Part shown: positions 7,366 through 13,908 of the stretch, piece after piece
Position numbering within the stretch: position 1 is the stretch's first letter
Layout: every line of letters begins with the position of its first letter
The notes under the pieces: model-generated
What the model saw: the letters and a program-made list of their open reading frames with translations, nothing else
The model's database searches: none
What the model was told of the DNA's origin: nothing
Program-made: the position numbers and the translations under genes
NCBI GenBank assembly: GCA_035302345.1
Contig: DATGSS010000091.1
Location: 1 to 13,908, forward strand
Source: Paenalcaligenes sp035302345
GTDB taxonomy: Bacteria > Pseudomonadota > Gammaproteobacteria > Burkholderiales > Burkholderiaceae_B
Length of the DNA stretch: 13,908 nt
Direction: 5' to 3'

Positions 7366-7826
7366 CCAGATTGAGAATACGCTAATGAGATATGAGCAAA
7401 GGCGACCTCTAAGTCGCGTTCGCCCCCATGAAAGATGATGGGCCGGCCACGGTGTGGAAAGCAGATCAGGCGCTTGGAAAACAGTAGGGGGACAAATTTG
7501 ACTGTGCGAATTTCAGCCCAGTGCAAATGGCGTTTGAAAATCCAGTCTTGCTCAATGCCGTGCTCGCTGATGGTGGTGTGGCCTACCCACATGTAGTATG
7601 CAATGACGCATAGCCCTAAAAGGCAGGCGATCACACTGATAGTTAGAGGGGTACGTAGTTGGGCCTCGACCTCGGCATGTAATTCATTCGCACGCACGCC
7701 CAACCACCATGCCAGCATCAGTACGAGCACCCATGCCAAGAGGGCAACGGTGCGTGGCCATGCGCGGCCTTTTACAGGTAAAGGCCCTAATGCATCAAAA
7801 AGTTGTTGTTCCGCAATTTTATCCAT
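7362..7826 (-). CDS. Unrecognised small membrane protein with a possible PH-like cytoplasmic domain
   Basis: I do not recognise a named family. The 154-aa product has a soluble N-terminus (about 1-24), two hydrophobic segments (about 26-46 and 60-81) joined by a short charged loop, then a soluble C-terminal half. That half (TTISEHGIEQDWIFKRHLHWAEIRTV in outline) reads like the two-transmembrane plus bacterial PH-type domain proteins: a strand, then IxxxGI, then W..I. This is inference from pattern only. The ATG has an AGGTGA ribosome site about 9 bases upstream. Codon use resembles the neighbours. It is convergent with, and overlaps by 4 bases, the YggS-type gene, and sits upstream of no obvious partner. 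I believe it is a real gene because the frame is long, has a start signal and encodes a coherent membrane protein. Confidence 0.7.
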   Translation of the reverse strand: MDKIAEQQLFDALGPLPVKGRAWPRTVALLAWVLVLMLAWWLGVRANELHAEVEAQLRTPLTISVIACLLGLCVIAYYMWVGHTTISEHGIEQDWIFKRHLHWAEIRTVKFVPLLFSKRLICFPHRGRPIIFHGGERDLEVAFAHISLAYSQSG

Positions 7827-7871
7827 AATGGTGACTCACCTGCTTTCTGATGGGTGGGTGTTATTCGGTAG

Positions 7872-7916
7872 GTAATTGTTCAATAAGTAATTGTCTAATA
7901 AGTATTTGTGATTATT
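7872..7916. repeat. Imperfect 15-bp tandem repeat, three units
   Basis: Three consecutive 15-base units lie directly after (and into) the dprA stop codon: GTAATTGTTCAATAA, GTAATTGTCTAATAA and GTATTTGTGATTATT. Units 1 and 2 differ at two positions; unit 3 is more diverged. The stretch is AT-rich and has no visible coding role; it fills the 88-bp gap between dprA and the small membrane protein gene. Confidence 0.75.
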
Positions 7917-9162
7917 ATTCGTTGTCCAGGGCTGATGATTGTTGATAATAACCCCCGGGCAGACGCTCAATGTGGCCTAAAAGCTCGAGCTCGGTGAGCT
8001 GTACACTCAGACTGTTGATGTCTTTGTCGGGGGTGAGTTGCAGCAGCTGATCAAAGCTCATGGGTTCAAAGCCCATTTCTTGTAGTAGGGGGTATTCTAG
8101 CCAGAGCTCGGGCAAAGCGGTATCGTTGCTGGCCGCACCGTGGTTTTCCGTGGTGTTTTCTACAGGGTCTACTGTGGTGGTCTGGGTTGTTTTTTCCTGC
8201 TGTTTTTCTACTGCAGCCTGTAATGCAGGGGGTGTGGATGGTTCTGCGGGGTTTTGGCCACGTTGTTGCAGCTCATCAAGGATATCGGCCCCAGATTCAA
8301 CCAGTTTGGCCCCCTGTTTAATCAGGGCATGACAGCCTCGCGACAGCGGAGAGTGGATAGAGCCAGGGATGGCAAATACCTCGCGGCCCATTTCGGTGGC
8401 TAATTTAGCGGTAATCAATGAACCACTGCGTTGTGCTGCCTCGACAACTAGGGTGCCTCGACTGAGGGCGGCCACTAAACGGTTGCGCATAGGAAAATGA
8501 AAGGTGCGCGCACGTTGATTGAGTGCGTACTCGCTCAGTAATAAACCCTGATCAGCGATTTGGTGGGCTAAATTTCGATTGGCCGCGGGATACACAATAT
8601 CCATGCCAGTGGCCAGCACGGCGATGGTGCTGCCGTGGGGCTGAGGGGCTGACAGTGCGCCTTGATGGGCGGCGGTGTCGATGCCGGCAGCCAGGCCACT
8701 GCAGATGCACCAACCGCGCGCACTGAGAAAGTGGGCAAACTCATGCGCATCACGTTTGCCTGTGGCCGTGGCATTGCGTGCGCCAACTATAGCCAGTGTG
8801 GGGCGTTGGAGCATTTGTAAATCCCCTTTGGCATAAAGTAGCAGCGGCGGTTGATGCAGGTTGTATAGGTCTTTAGGATAAAGTTCATCGGCAATGGTGA
8901 TGATGTATTGATCCTCGGCTTGGACCCATTGCAGAGTGTGCTCAATGAGTTGATGGCTTTGTTCATCGAGATCAGCTTTGAGTGCCTGTGCAACCTCCAT
9001 ACTGACGTAGCGGCTGAGTTGAGATAAAGAATGATCCAGTATTTGCTGGGGCAGTCCAAACTCAGAAAGCAGTAGCATGGCCTGGGCGGTGCCCAGTTTT
9101 GGGGTCATGGTCAGTTTGAGCCAGGCACGTAGTTCATCGGCGGATGCAGTTGCTTGCGTCAT
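7915..9162 (-). CDS. dprA: DNA processing protein DprA (RecA loader for transforming DNA)
   Basis: DprA binds incoming single-stranded DNA in the cytoplasm, protects it and loads RecA. The protein is 415 aa. An N-terminal helical region (about 1-95) precedes the extended Rossmann core (about 105-298). Core motifs visible are VGARNAT (126-132), SGLAAGID (155-162), FPMRNR (223-228), VVEAAQRSGSLITA (239-252) and IPGSIHSPLSRG (265-276). Residues 351-408 form the C-terminal winged-helix domain. Between them, residues 299-350 are a long Gln/Thr/Asn/Pro-rich linker, probably disordered. The ATG at 9162 gives a normal N-terminus. It is divergent from def, the arrangement known from many proteobacteria. 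All expected motifs are intact, so the protein should work; other competence genes are not in the window. Confidence 0.95.
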   Translation of the reverse strand: MTQATASADELRAWLKLTMTPKLGTAQAMLLLSEFGLPQQILDHSLSQLSRYVSMEVAQALKADLDEQSHQLIEHTLQWVQAEDQYIITIADELYPKDLYNLHQPPLLLYAKGDLQMLQRPTLAIVGARNATATGKRDAHEFAHFLSARGWCICSGLAAGIDTAAHQGALSAPQPHGSTIAVLATGMDIVYPAANRNLAHQIADQGLLLSEYALNQRARTFHFPMRNRLVAALSRGTLVVEAAQRSGSLITAKLATEMGREVFAIPGSIHSPLSRGCHALIKQGAKLVESGADILDELQQRGQNPAEPSTPPALQAAVEKQQEKTTQTTTVDPVENTTENHGAASNDTALPELWLEYPLLQEMGFEPMSFDQLLQLTPDKDINSLSVQLTELELLGHIERLPGGYYQQSSALDNE

Positions 9163-9191
9163 GATTTAACGAGGTTCTGATAATTTAAATG

Positions 9192-9197
9192 TATAAT
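9192..9197 (+). promoter_or_regulatory. Candidate -10 box for def-fmt
   Basis: A perfect TATAAT lies in the 107-bp divergent gap between dprA and def, about 73 bases before the def ATG. No good -35 hexamer sits 16-18 bases upstream (ACGAGG at 17), so this is tentative. A weaker TATAAG at 9236-9241, closer to def, is an alternative. The AT-rich gap must also carry the dprA promoter, for which I see no convincing match. Confidence 0.3.
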
Positions 9198-9269
9198 GAA
9201 AGGTTCCCTGAGCCTTTATGTTGTGCATAGTACAATATAAGTGTTTCACTAGATTATTCATACAGCACT

Positions 9270-9806
9270 ATGGCATTACTACCCATCCTTAAATATCCTG
9301 ATCCCCGTTTGCATACGGTGGCTAAACCAGTTGCACAGGTCGATGACCGCATTCGCAAGCTGGTGGCTGACATGGCCGAGACCATGTATGCGGCACCAGG
9401 CATAGGCCTGGCGGCGACGCAGGTCGATGTGCATGAGCGGGTGATTGTGATTGACGTTTCCGAAGAGAGTAATGATTTACTCGTTTTGATTAATCCCGAG
9501 ATCTATTGGCGCAGTGACGATTGCGAAGAGTTCGAAGAGGGCTGCTTATCTGTCCCCGGCACCTATGAAAAGGTCGAGCGTGCCGCCGAGATCAAGGTCC
9601 GTGCTCTTAACGAGCAGGGCGAGTCTTTTGAGTTTCACGCAGATGGTTTGTTAGCCGTTTGTGTGCAACACGAGATCGACCACCTAGACGGCAAGGTCTT
9701 TGTCGAGCATTTGTCGCTGTTAAAACAGAATCGTATTATGACGCGTTTGCGCAAGCAGCAGCGCGAGGCACGCCGTGCCGCTGAAAAACAAAAATTGGCA
9801 GTTTAG
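9270..9806 (+). CDS. def: Peptide deformylase
   Basis: It removes the formyl group from the initiator methionine of new proteins and is an essential Fe/Zn hydrolase. It is 178 aa, normal length. All three signature motifs are present: GIGLAATQ (44-51), EEGCLSVPG with metal ligand Cys92, and QHEIDHLDG with metal ligands His134 and His138 and catalytic Glu135. The C-terminal basic helix (MTRLRKQQREARRAAEKQK) is typical of the bacterial type 1 enzyme that docks at the ribosome exit. No clear Shine-Dalgarno precedes the ATG, but the N-terminus MALLPILKYPDPRL matches the family. It is followed after three bases by fmt, so the two are surely cotranscribed. Confidence 0.97.
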   Translation: MALLPILKYPDPRLHTVAKPVAQVDDRIRKLVADMAETMYAAPGIGLAATQVDVHERVIVIDVSEESNDLLVLINPEIYWRSDDCEEFEEGCLSVPGTYEKVERAAEIKVRALNEQGESFEFHADGLLAVCVQHEIDHLDGKVFVEHLSLLKQNRIMTRLRKQQREARRAAEKQKLAV

Positions 9807-9809
9807 TTT

Positions 9810-10772
9810 ATGAGTCTGAGCGTTGTGTTTGCTGGCACTCCCGAGTTTGCCGAGCAGTCTTTACGTGCATTATTAGAGGCGGGCTACGAGGTTCCGCTGG
9901 TATTAACACAACCCGACCGACGGGCGGGTCGTGGGATGCGTTTGCAGCCCAGTCCGGTCAAAGAAACAGCGCTCGAGGCAGGTATCCCAGTGATGCAGCC
10001 GGTGCGTTTACGGCTCGAGGGCGAGCACGCAGCACAGGCCCACGAGGTACAGGCCGAGCTCGAGCGCCTTGCCCCTGACGTCATGGTGGTGGCCGCCTAT
10101 GGACTCATTTTGCCGCAGTGGGTGCTCGATTTACCCCGTTATGGTTGTCTAAACATTCATGCTAGTTTGTTGCCACGTTGGCGGGGCGCGGCCCCGATTC
10201 AACGGGCCATCGATGCCGGTGATTCCGAGACCGGGGTGACCATTATGCAGATGGATGCTGGTTTAGATACCGGGCCGATGCTATTGCACCGGGCATTGCC
10301 GATTACCGAGGCGCATACGGCGGGTCAGTTGCATGATGATTTGGCCGCATTGGGCGCCGAGGCTATTGTTGCCGCGTTGCAGCAGCTAAATGAAGGGCGT
10401 TTAACACCCCAACCCCAGCCCACCGAGGGCGTGACCTACGCAGAAAAACTACAGCGGGCCGAGTCCGTGATTGATTATGCATGGCCGGCAGCGCGTATCG
10501 CCCGACGTATCCGGGCATTTAACCCTTTTCCTGGCAGCACGACCGAGCTCCCTGACATCAAGGGCGCGGTCAAGATCTGGGCGGCCGAGGCCGTCGATGC
10601 ACCCGTGCAGGTCAACGTTGGACAGGTGCAAAAAATTAATGCTGACAGTATCGATATTGCCACAGCAGATGGGCTGTTGCGTATCACCGAGTTACAGCGT
10701 CCAGGGGGGCGACGCCAAAAGGCCGAGCAATTTATCCCTGGGTGGGCCTATGCCCAACAAAATACGGGTTAA
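9810..10772 (+). CDS. fmt: Methionyl-tRNA formyltransferase
   Basis: It formylates initiator Met-tRNA using 10-formyltetrahydrofolate; deformylase later removes that group, hence the pairing. It is 320 aa, normal length. The N-terminal Rossmann domain begins VVFAGTPEFA. Catalytic residues by alignment with the E. coli enzyme are Asn115 and His117 (NIHASLLPRWRGAAPIQ) and Asp153 (GLDTGP). The tRNA-contacting loop DRRAGRGMRLQPSPVK is at 36-51. The C-terminal OB-type domain follows from about 215. It lies three bases after the def stop and ends 48 bases before a strong terminator. Nearly all glutamate codons are GAG after a C-ending codon (see findings). Confidence 0.97.
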   Translation: MSLSVVFAGTPEFAEQSLRALLEAGYEVPLVLTQPDRRAGRGMRLQPSPVKETALEAGIPVMQPVRLRLEGEHAAQAHEVQAELERLAPDVMVVAAYGLILPQWVLDLPRYGCLNIHASLLPRWRGAAPIQRAIDAGDSETGVTIMQMDAGLDTGPMLLHRALPITEAHTAGQLHDDLAALGAEAIVAALQQLNEGRLTPQPQPTEGVTYAEKLQRAESVIDYAWPAARIARRIRAFNPFPGSTTELPDIKGAVKIWAAEAVDAPVQVNVGQVQKINADSIDIATADGLLRITELQRPGGRRQKAEQFIPGWAYAQQNTG

Positions 10773-10820
10773 GCTTTAAAACTAAACCCATACATGACCT
10801 ACACATGACGCGATGCTCAG

Positions 10821-10861
10821 ATCGCCGGCAACACTGTTATGACGTTGCAGGCGATTTTTTT
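10821..10861 (+). terminator. Intrinsic terminator of def-fmt
   Basis: ATCGCC-g-GCAAC pairs with GTTGC-a-GGCGAT: two stems of 6 and 5 bp with a single G/A mismatch, around an 11-base loop. Seven Ts follow. The orientation terminates plus-strand transcription of fmt. The right arm, loop and T-tract also encode the last residues and stop of the convergent transporter gene. On the minus strand no T-run follows, so it works in one direction. Confidence 0.85.
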
Positions 10862-11751
10862 ATGGGGCGTCTAGAGCGGCGCCACTCGATGAATCCAATG
10901 GTGATGCCACTGCTACAAATGATAAAAATACCTAGCCAGGTCAGGGCATCAGGAAATTGCCCCCAAATCAGCCATCCTAATCCGGCTGCACTGACTATTT
11001 GCAAATAGACAAAGGGCGCTAATAAAGATGCAGGGGCGCGTTGATAGGCCTGTATTTGTAATAAATGGCCCAAAGCCCCAAAAACACCGGTAGCAAATAA
11101 GGCTACCCAGTCCATGCCCGAAAACCCTTTGAGCACTGGCAAGGCAGCTGAAAAAGCATAGGGCAGGCTCAGGGTGGTCAATACTGAGCCTACTAAACCG
11201 CTCCATAAGAGTGTGGTCATCGAGTCATCAATGGCGACCTTGCGAGTGACGATGAATTGAGTGGCAAACATGCAGGCCGTGATCAAGCCAAACATCACCC
11301 CGACGGGGTGCAAGCCTGAGCCCGGACGAATAATAATCAACACACCAATAAAACCCACGATTGCTGCAATCCAACGTGAAATATGGGGTGGCTCGTGCAG
11401 TACCCACGGGGCAGCAGCCAACATGAGCAAGGGGGCTAGAAAGTTAATGGCGGTGGCCTCGGCCTGAGGCAGGTAGCTAAGTGCGGTGAAAAAAGAATAG
11501 GTGGCCAGTAGCATCACCACCCCGCGCAGCAATTGCATGCCGGGTTGTTTGGCTTTAAACACACGCCATCCTTTGAGAGGGATGACGATGGTCATGACCA
11601 AGACCAAGTGCACAATATAGCGCACCCACACCATGAAAAATAACGAGATCCCGGCCGCCATTACCCATTTGCCCGAGGCATCCAGAGTAGAGAGCGCCCA
11701 TGTGGATAACACCAGGATTAGGATGCCAGCAATGGGGTGTGTGGTATTCAT
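10837..11751 (-). CDS. EamA/DMT-family transporter
   Basis: This is an inner-membrane permease of the drug/metabolite transporter superfamily; family members usually export amino acids or other small metabolites. It is 304 aa with about ten hydrophobic segments in two EamA repeats (roughly 5-138 and 150-285). Typical marks are the end of repeat one (LPQAEATAINFLAPLLMLAAAPWVLHE, then a GVLIIIRPG turn) and the matching APFVYLQIVSA, GLGWLIWGQFPD of repeat two. The C-terminal tail RRSRRPIKKSPATS is basic, placing it in the cytoplasm. It starts 9 bases after the amidase stop, so it is the last gene of the DUF2848-amidase operon. I infer that it moves the substrate or product of those enzymes; direction and substrate are unknown. 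Confidence 0.88.
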   Translation of the reverse strand: MNTTHPIAGILILVLSTWALSTLDASGKWVMAAGISLFFMVWVRYIVHLVLVMTIVIPLKGWRVFKAKQPGMQLLRGVVMLLATYSFFTALSYLPQAEATAINFLAPLLMLAAAPWVLHEPPHISRWIAAIVGFIGVLIIIRPGSGLHPVGVMFGLITACMFATQFIVTRKVAIDDSMTTLLWSGLVGSVLTTLSLPYAFSAALPVLKGFSGMDWVALFATGVFGALGHLLQIQAYQRAPASLLAPFVYLQIVSAAGLGWLIWGQFPDALTWLGIFIICSSGITIGFIEWRRSRRPIKKSPATS

Positions 11752-11760
11752 GTCTGTGGG

Positions 11761-13125
11761 TTACACCTGTATGGGACGCAGTAGTTGTTCAATGGTGTAG
11801 GCGACCTGCAGCAGGTGGGCATCATGATGCCCGGGGGCAGCCAGCGTCAAACCGACGGGGGCCTCGCCTTCGGGATGGCAGGGCAAGCTAATGGCACAAC
11901 CATTTAAAAAGTTAACGATGCTGGGATTGCGCAAGATAAGGGCATTGTGGTTAAAGTATTGCTCTTCGTCTTCTAGGTCGCGGATACGCGGCGCAATGAT
12001 GGGGCTGGTAGGCATTAAAAATGCATCGTAGGCCTCGAGGCGCTCTTCTACGGCGCGTATCCAGTGTTCGCGTTCGGCTAACAGATCAATATAGTCTGCG
12101 GCACTTTGGTCTTTGCCGATCAGAATACGCTTGGCCACACGTGGGTCATACAGATCTTGGTGCTCGCTAATGAGGTCGCGATGCAAAGCCCATGCCTCGG
12201 CGCATACAAAACCGCCATTGCGATTGATGTAGGCTAGCTGATTGAACTCGGGCATTTCGATGCGTTCGACTTGGACGCCACTGTTGGTCAGTGCCAAGAT
12301 AGCAGCATTGATGCGTTGCGAAACTGTGGTGTCCAAACTATTGAAAACTACGTCTTTAGGGACCGCGATGCGCAAATGTTCGTAGGGGATAGGCTCCAGA
12401 TCGGGCATGGGCTCATCACTAAGGATGCTATCGGTCAGCGCACAGCAGGTGACGGAATGGCCAATAGGCCCGCTAGAGTCCAAGCTAAAAGCCAGAGGTA
12501 ATACCCCTTGGGTGGGAATCCGTTCTGCAGTAGGTTTGAAGCCGGTTAGCCCGCAGAATGCCGCGGGGATACGAATAGAACCCCCTGTATCTGTACCGAT
12601 GGCTACTGTGCACATGCCATCAGCTACTGAGACGCCAGCGCCCGAGGATGAGCCCCCCGGGATATGACCAACATCACGATTCCAAGGGGCGCGTGGGGTG
12701 CCGTAGTGTGGATTGATGCCCAGCCCTGAAAAAGCAAACTCGGTCATGTTGGTGCGTCCAATTAAAATGGCACCCGCATCAATCAAGCGTTGCACGAGCA
12801 GGGCGTTTTCAGTAGCGGGGGCGGCCTCATCCAGTACCTTTGAGGCTCCACGGGTGCGATCACCCACCACATCAAAGAGGTCTTTTAGGGAAACGGGGAT
12901 GCCCTCTAAAGGAGAGCGCACCTGGCCCGAGGCGCGTAGCTCGTCCGAGAGCCGAGCCGCTGTGCGTGCTGCCTCGTCATATACATTTAGAAAGGTACGC
13001 GCACCCTCACCCTGGGGATCATGGATGCGTTCCAAAGCGGCATCGGTGAGGGCTACCGCAGTGGTTTCGCCGTTTTCCAGGGCGTTTTGTAGGGCTTGAA
13101 TGGTGGTGTGGTTGGATAGGGGCAT
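11761..13125 (-). CDS. Amidase-signature family hydrolase
   Basis: This is a cytoplasmic serine hydrolase of amide bonds. It is 454 aa, within the family range. The Ser-cisSer-Lys triad is complete: Lys81 (PVSLKDLF), cis-Ser159 in the glycine/serine loop GGSSSG (157-162), and nucleophile Ser183 in GTDTGGSIRIPAAFCG. The 24-residue spacing of the two serines equals that in GatA. It is unlikely to be GatA itself: no gatB or gatC is nearby, and relatives in such accessory operons act on small amides, ureas or carbamates. The ATG at 13125 has an AAGAG ribosome site overlapping the DUF2848 stop, 8 bases apart, so translation is probably coupled. It has no signal peptide. The substrate cannot be deduced. 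Confidence 0.93.
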   Translation of the reverse strand: MPLSNHTTIQALQNALENGETTAVALTDAALERIHDPQGEGARTFLNVYDEAARTAARLSDELRASGQVRSPLEGIPVSLKDLFDVVGDRTRGASKVLDEAAPATENALLVQRLIDAGAILIGRTNMTEFAFSGLGINPHYGTPRAPWNRDVGHIPGGSSSGAGVSVADGMCTVAIGTDTGGSIRIPAAFCGLTGFKPTAERIPTQGVLPLAFSLDSSGPIGHSVTCCALTDSILSDEPMPDLEPIPYEHLRIAVPKDVVFNSLDTTVSQRINAAILALTNSGVQVERIEMPEFNQLAYINRNGGFVCAEAWALHRDLISEHQDLYDPRVAKRILIGKDQSAADYIDLLAEREHWIRAVEERLEAYDAFLMPTSPIIAPRIRDLEDEEQYFNHNALILRNPSIVNFLNGCAISLPCHPEGEAPVGLTLAAPGHHDAHLLQVAYTIEQLLRPIQV

Positions 13126-13133
13126 AAAAGCTC

Positions 13134-13817
13134 TTAATCGACTAGGGGGAGGGTTTCAATAAAGTATTCGTGGCGCAGGTTGCGCTCTAGACGTGGGTCG
13201 TGAAGCTCCATCACAAAGGTGGGCGCAGTGCGGATTTTGCCGACTGTGGTGACCGTGCCACAGGTAATGGCTGTGCCATTGGGGAGCTCGTCCGTGCCAA
13301 AATGGAGTTTGAGCAACTCTAAGGGGGGCAACAGGCTGCTAAGTGCGCCCTCTTGGTAGAGATCGGGGTGCCCCTCGTTTACAAGCCAAGCACGCATCTC
13401 TAGTTCGTCCCAGTGATCAGCGACATCCTCATAGCGCCAAGCCGCACGTGCAATGGGCTTGATGCAGACTTGTTTGGAAAGCGCGCTATTATGAACTTCG
13501 AGGCCACGATCCGTATGATCGGAAACCAAACTGACAAACAGCTGGTGGTTTTGTTTAAATAATAAAACCTCGGCGGCTCCGGTGCTGTGTGGTCCTACCA
13601 CCTGAACGCGCTCGGACTGGGTCAATTGGTTATTGGCGACAGGGTAGAATTTAGGGTCTTGGCGCACACGAGCCAGACGTAGCTCTGAACGCTCATAAGA
13701 GCCTCGGGGGGCGTTGACCTCGCGGCGTGCCCAGTCAGTAACAATCAAGTATTCAATGCCCGCGATGATGGTTTCGGGGGCGCCTTCTTTGTTGATCAGC
13801 TGGAACTTGAGTTGCAT
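13134..13817 (-). CDS. DUF2848-type protein of unknown function
   Basis: I assign this to DUF2848 from remembered family marks: SDHTDRGLEVHNSALSKQVC, the DHWDELEMRAW block and the YQEGALSSLLPP block. The family is usually 220-230 aa and this one is 227 aa. The function is unknown; the family is often found beside amidases in soil proteobacteria, as here. It has no signal peptide or membrane segment, so it is probably cytoplasmic. Two starts exist. The ATG at 13823 directly abuts AAGGA, leaving no spacer, whereas the ATG at 13817 stands 6 bases from that ribosome site, so I chose 13817 (MQLKFQLINK). It is the first gene of a three-gene operon with the amidase and the EamA transporter. Confidence 0.8.
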   Translation of the reverse strand: MQLKFQLINKEGAPETIIAGIEYLIVTDWARREVNAPRGSYERSELRLARVRQDPKFYPVANNQLTQSERVQVVGPHSTGAAEVLLFKQNHQLFVSLVSDHTDRGLEVHNSALSKQVCIKPIARAAWRYEDVADHWDELEMRAWLVNEGHPDLYQEGALSSLLPPLELLKLHFGTDELPNGTAITCGTVTTVGKIRTAPTFVMELHDPRLERNLRHEYFIETLPLVD

Positions 13818-13892
13818 AAGCATTCCTTTTAGTTGTCACCGGATAATTGGGCAGGCGCTGGGAAGCGGCGTACAATACTGCCCGTGTCCAGA

Positions 13893-13898
13893 ATTATA
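13893..13898 (-). promoter_or_regulatory. Candidate -10 box for the DUF2848-amidase-transporter operon
   Basis: TATAAT on the minus strand lies about 76 bases before the chosen DUF2848 start. The matching -35 box would fall beyond the window end, so it cannot be tested. On the plus strand a TACAAT at 13871-13876 with TTGGGC 18 bases upstream (13847-13852) could serve a divergent gene outside the window. Both are weak motif matches. Confidence 0.3.
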
Positions 13899-13908
13899 TT
13901 AGTTGATA

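Noticed and set aside
7830..7840. Short palindrome GGTGACTCACC before the small membrane protein start
   Set aside because: The arms are only 5 bases and overlap the ribosome site (AGGTGA on the minus strand), which explains part of the symmetry. Too short to call an operator.
12713..13099. 128-aa open frame on the plus strand, antisense to the amidase
   Set aside because: It lies wholly inside the amidase gene, whose triad and family blocks are intact. The product is Ser/Arg/Ala-rich with no domain sense, as expected of a shadow frame.
1..13908. Search by eye for tRNA genes, CRISPR repeats, insertion-sequence ends, phage or toxin-antitoxin genes
   Set aside because: None found. The gaps between genes are short and show no regularly spaced repeats, transposase-like frames or cloverleaf patterns.

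Overview
The window looks like ordinary chromosome of a betaproteobacterium, most likely family Alcaligenaceae. Base composition is moderate by eye. Genes are packed tightly, and the cell appears oriented towards amino-acid use. The family call rests on protein style and gene content only; there is no rRNA or other taxonomic marker. I see no tRNA, rRNA, CRISPR array, insertion sequence, phage gene or plasmid function, and no gene-free stretch exceeds about 220 bases.

Layout. (1) 1-915, plus strand: the 3' part of an RluA-type pseudouridine synthase whose start lies before the window. (2) 902-5017, minus strand: an amino-acid uptake operon read in the order ATPase, periplasmic binding protein, permease, permease, asparaginase. 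The binding protein most resembles arginine/ornithine/opine binders. (3) 5152-6447, minus strand: an NAD(P)-dependent glutamate dehydrogenase upstream of that operon and in the same direction. The 134-bp gap between them holds a perfect palindrome, a candidate operator. (4) 6667-7365, plus strand: a YggS/PLPBP-type protein divergent from glutamate dehydrogenase. (5) 7362-7826, minus strand: an unrecognised small membrane protein. (6) 7915-9162, minus strand: DprA, the recombination mediator for transforming DNA. (7) 9270-10772, plus strand: peptide deformylase and methionyl-tRNA formyltransferase, three bases apart, ending in a clear intrinsic terminator. (8) 10837-13817, minus strand: a three-gene operon of a DUF2848 protein, an amidase-signature hydrolase and an EamA/DMT transporter.

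How the genes fit together. Regions 2 and 3 form a nitrogen and amino-acid module. The ABC system imports an amino acid, asparaginase releases ammonia from Asn or Gln, and glutamate dehydrogenase links glutamate to 2-oxoglutarate and ammonia. Regions 6 and 7 keep the familiar divergent dprA / def-fmt arrangement, but rsmB does not follow fmt. Region 8 looks like an accessory cassette for a small amide compound. It is the best candidate here for an uncharacterised pathway, although each protein belongs to a known family. I found no clearly novel system.
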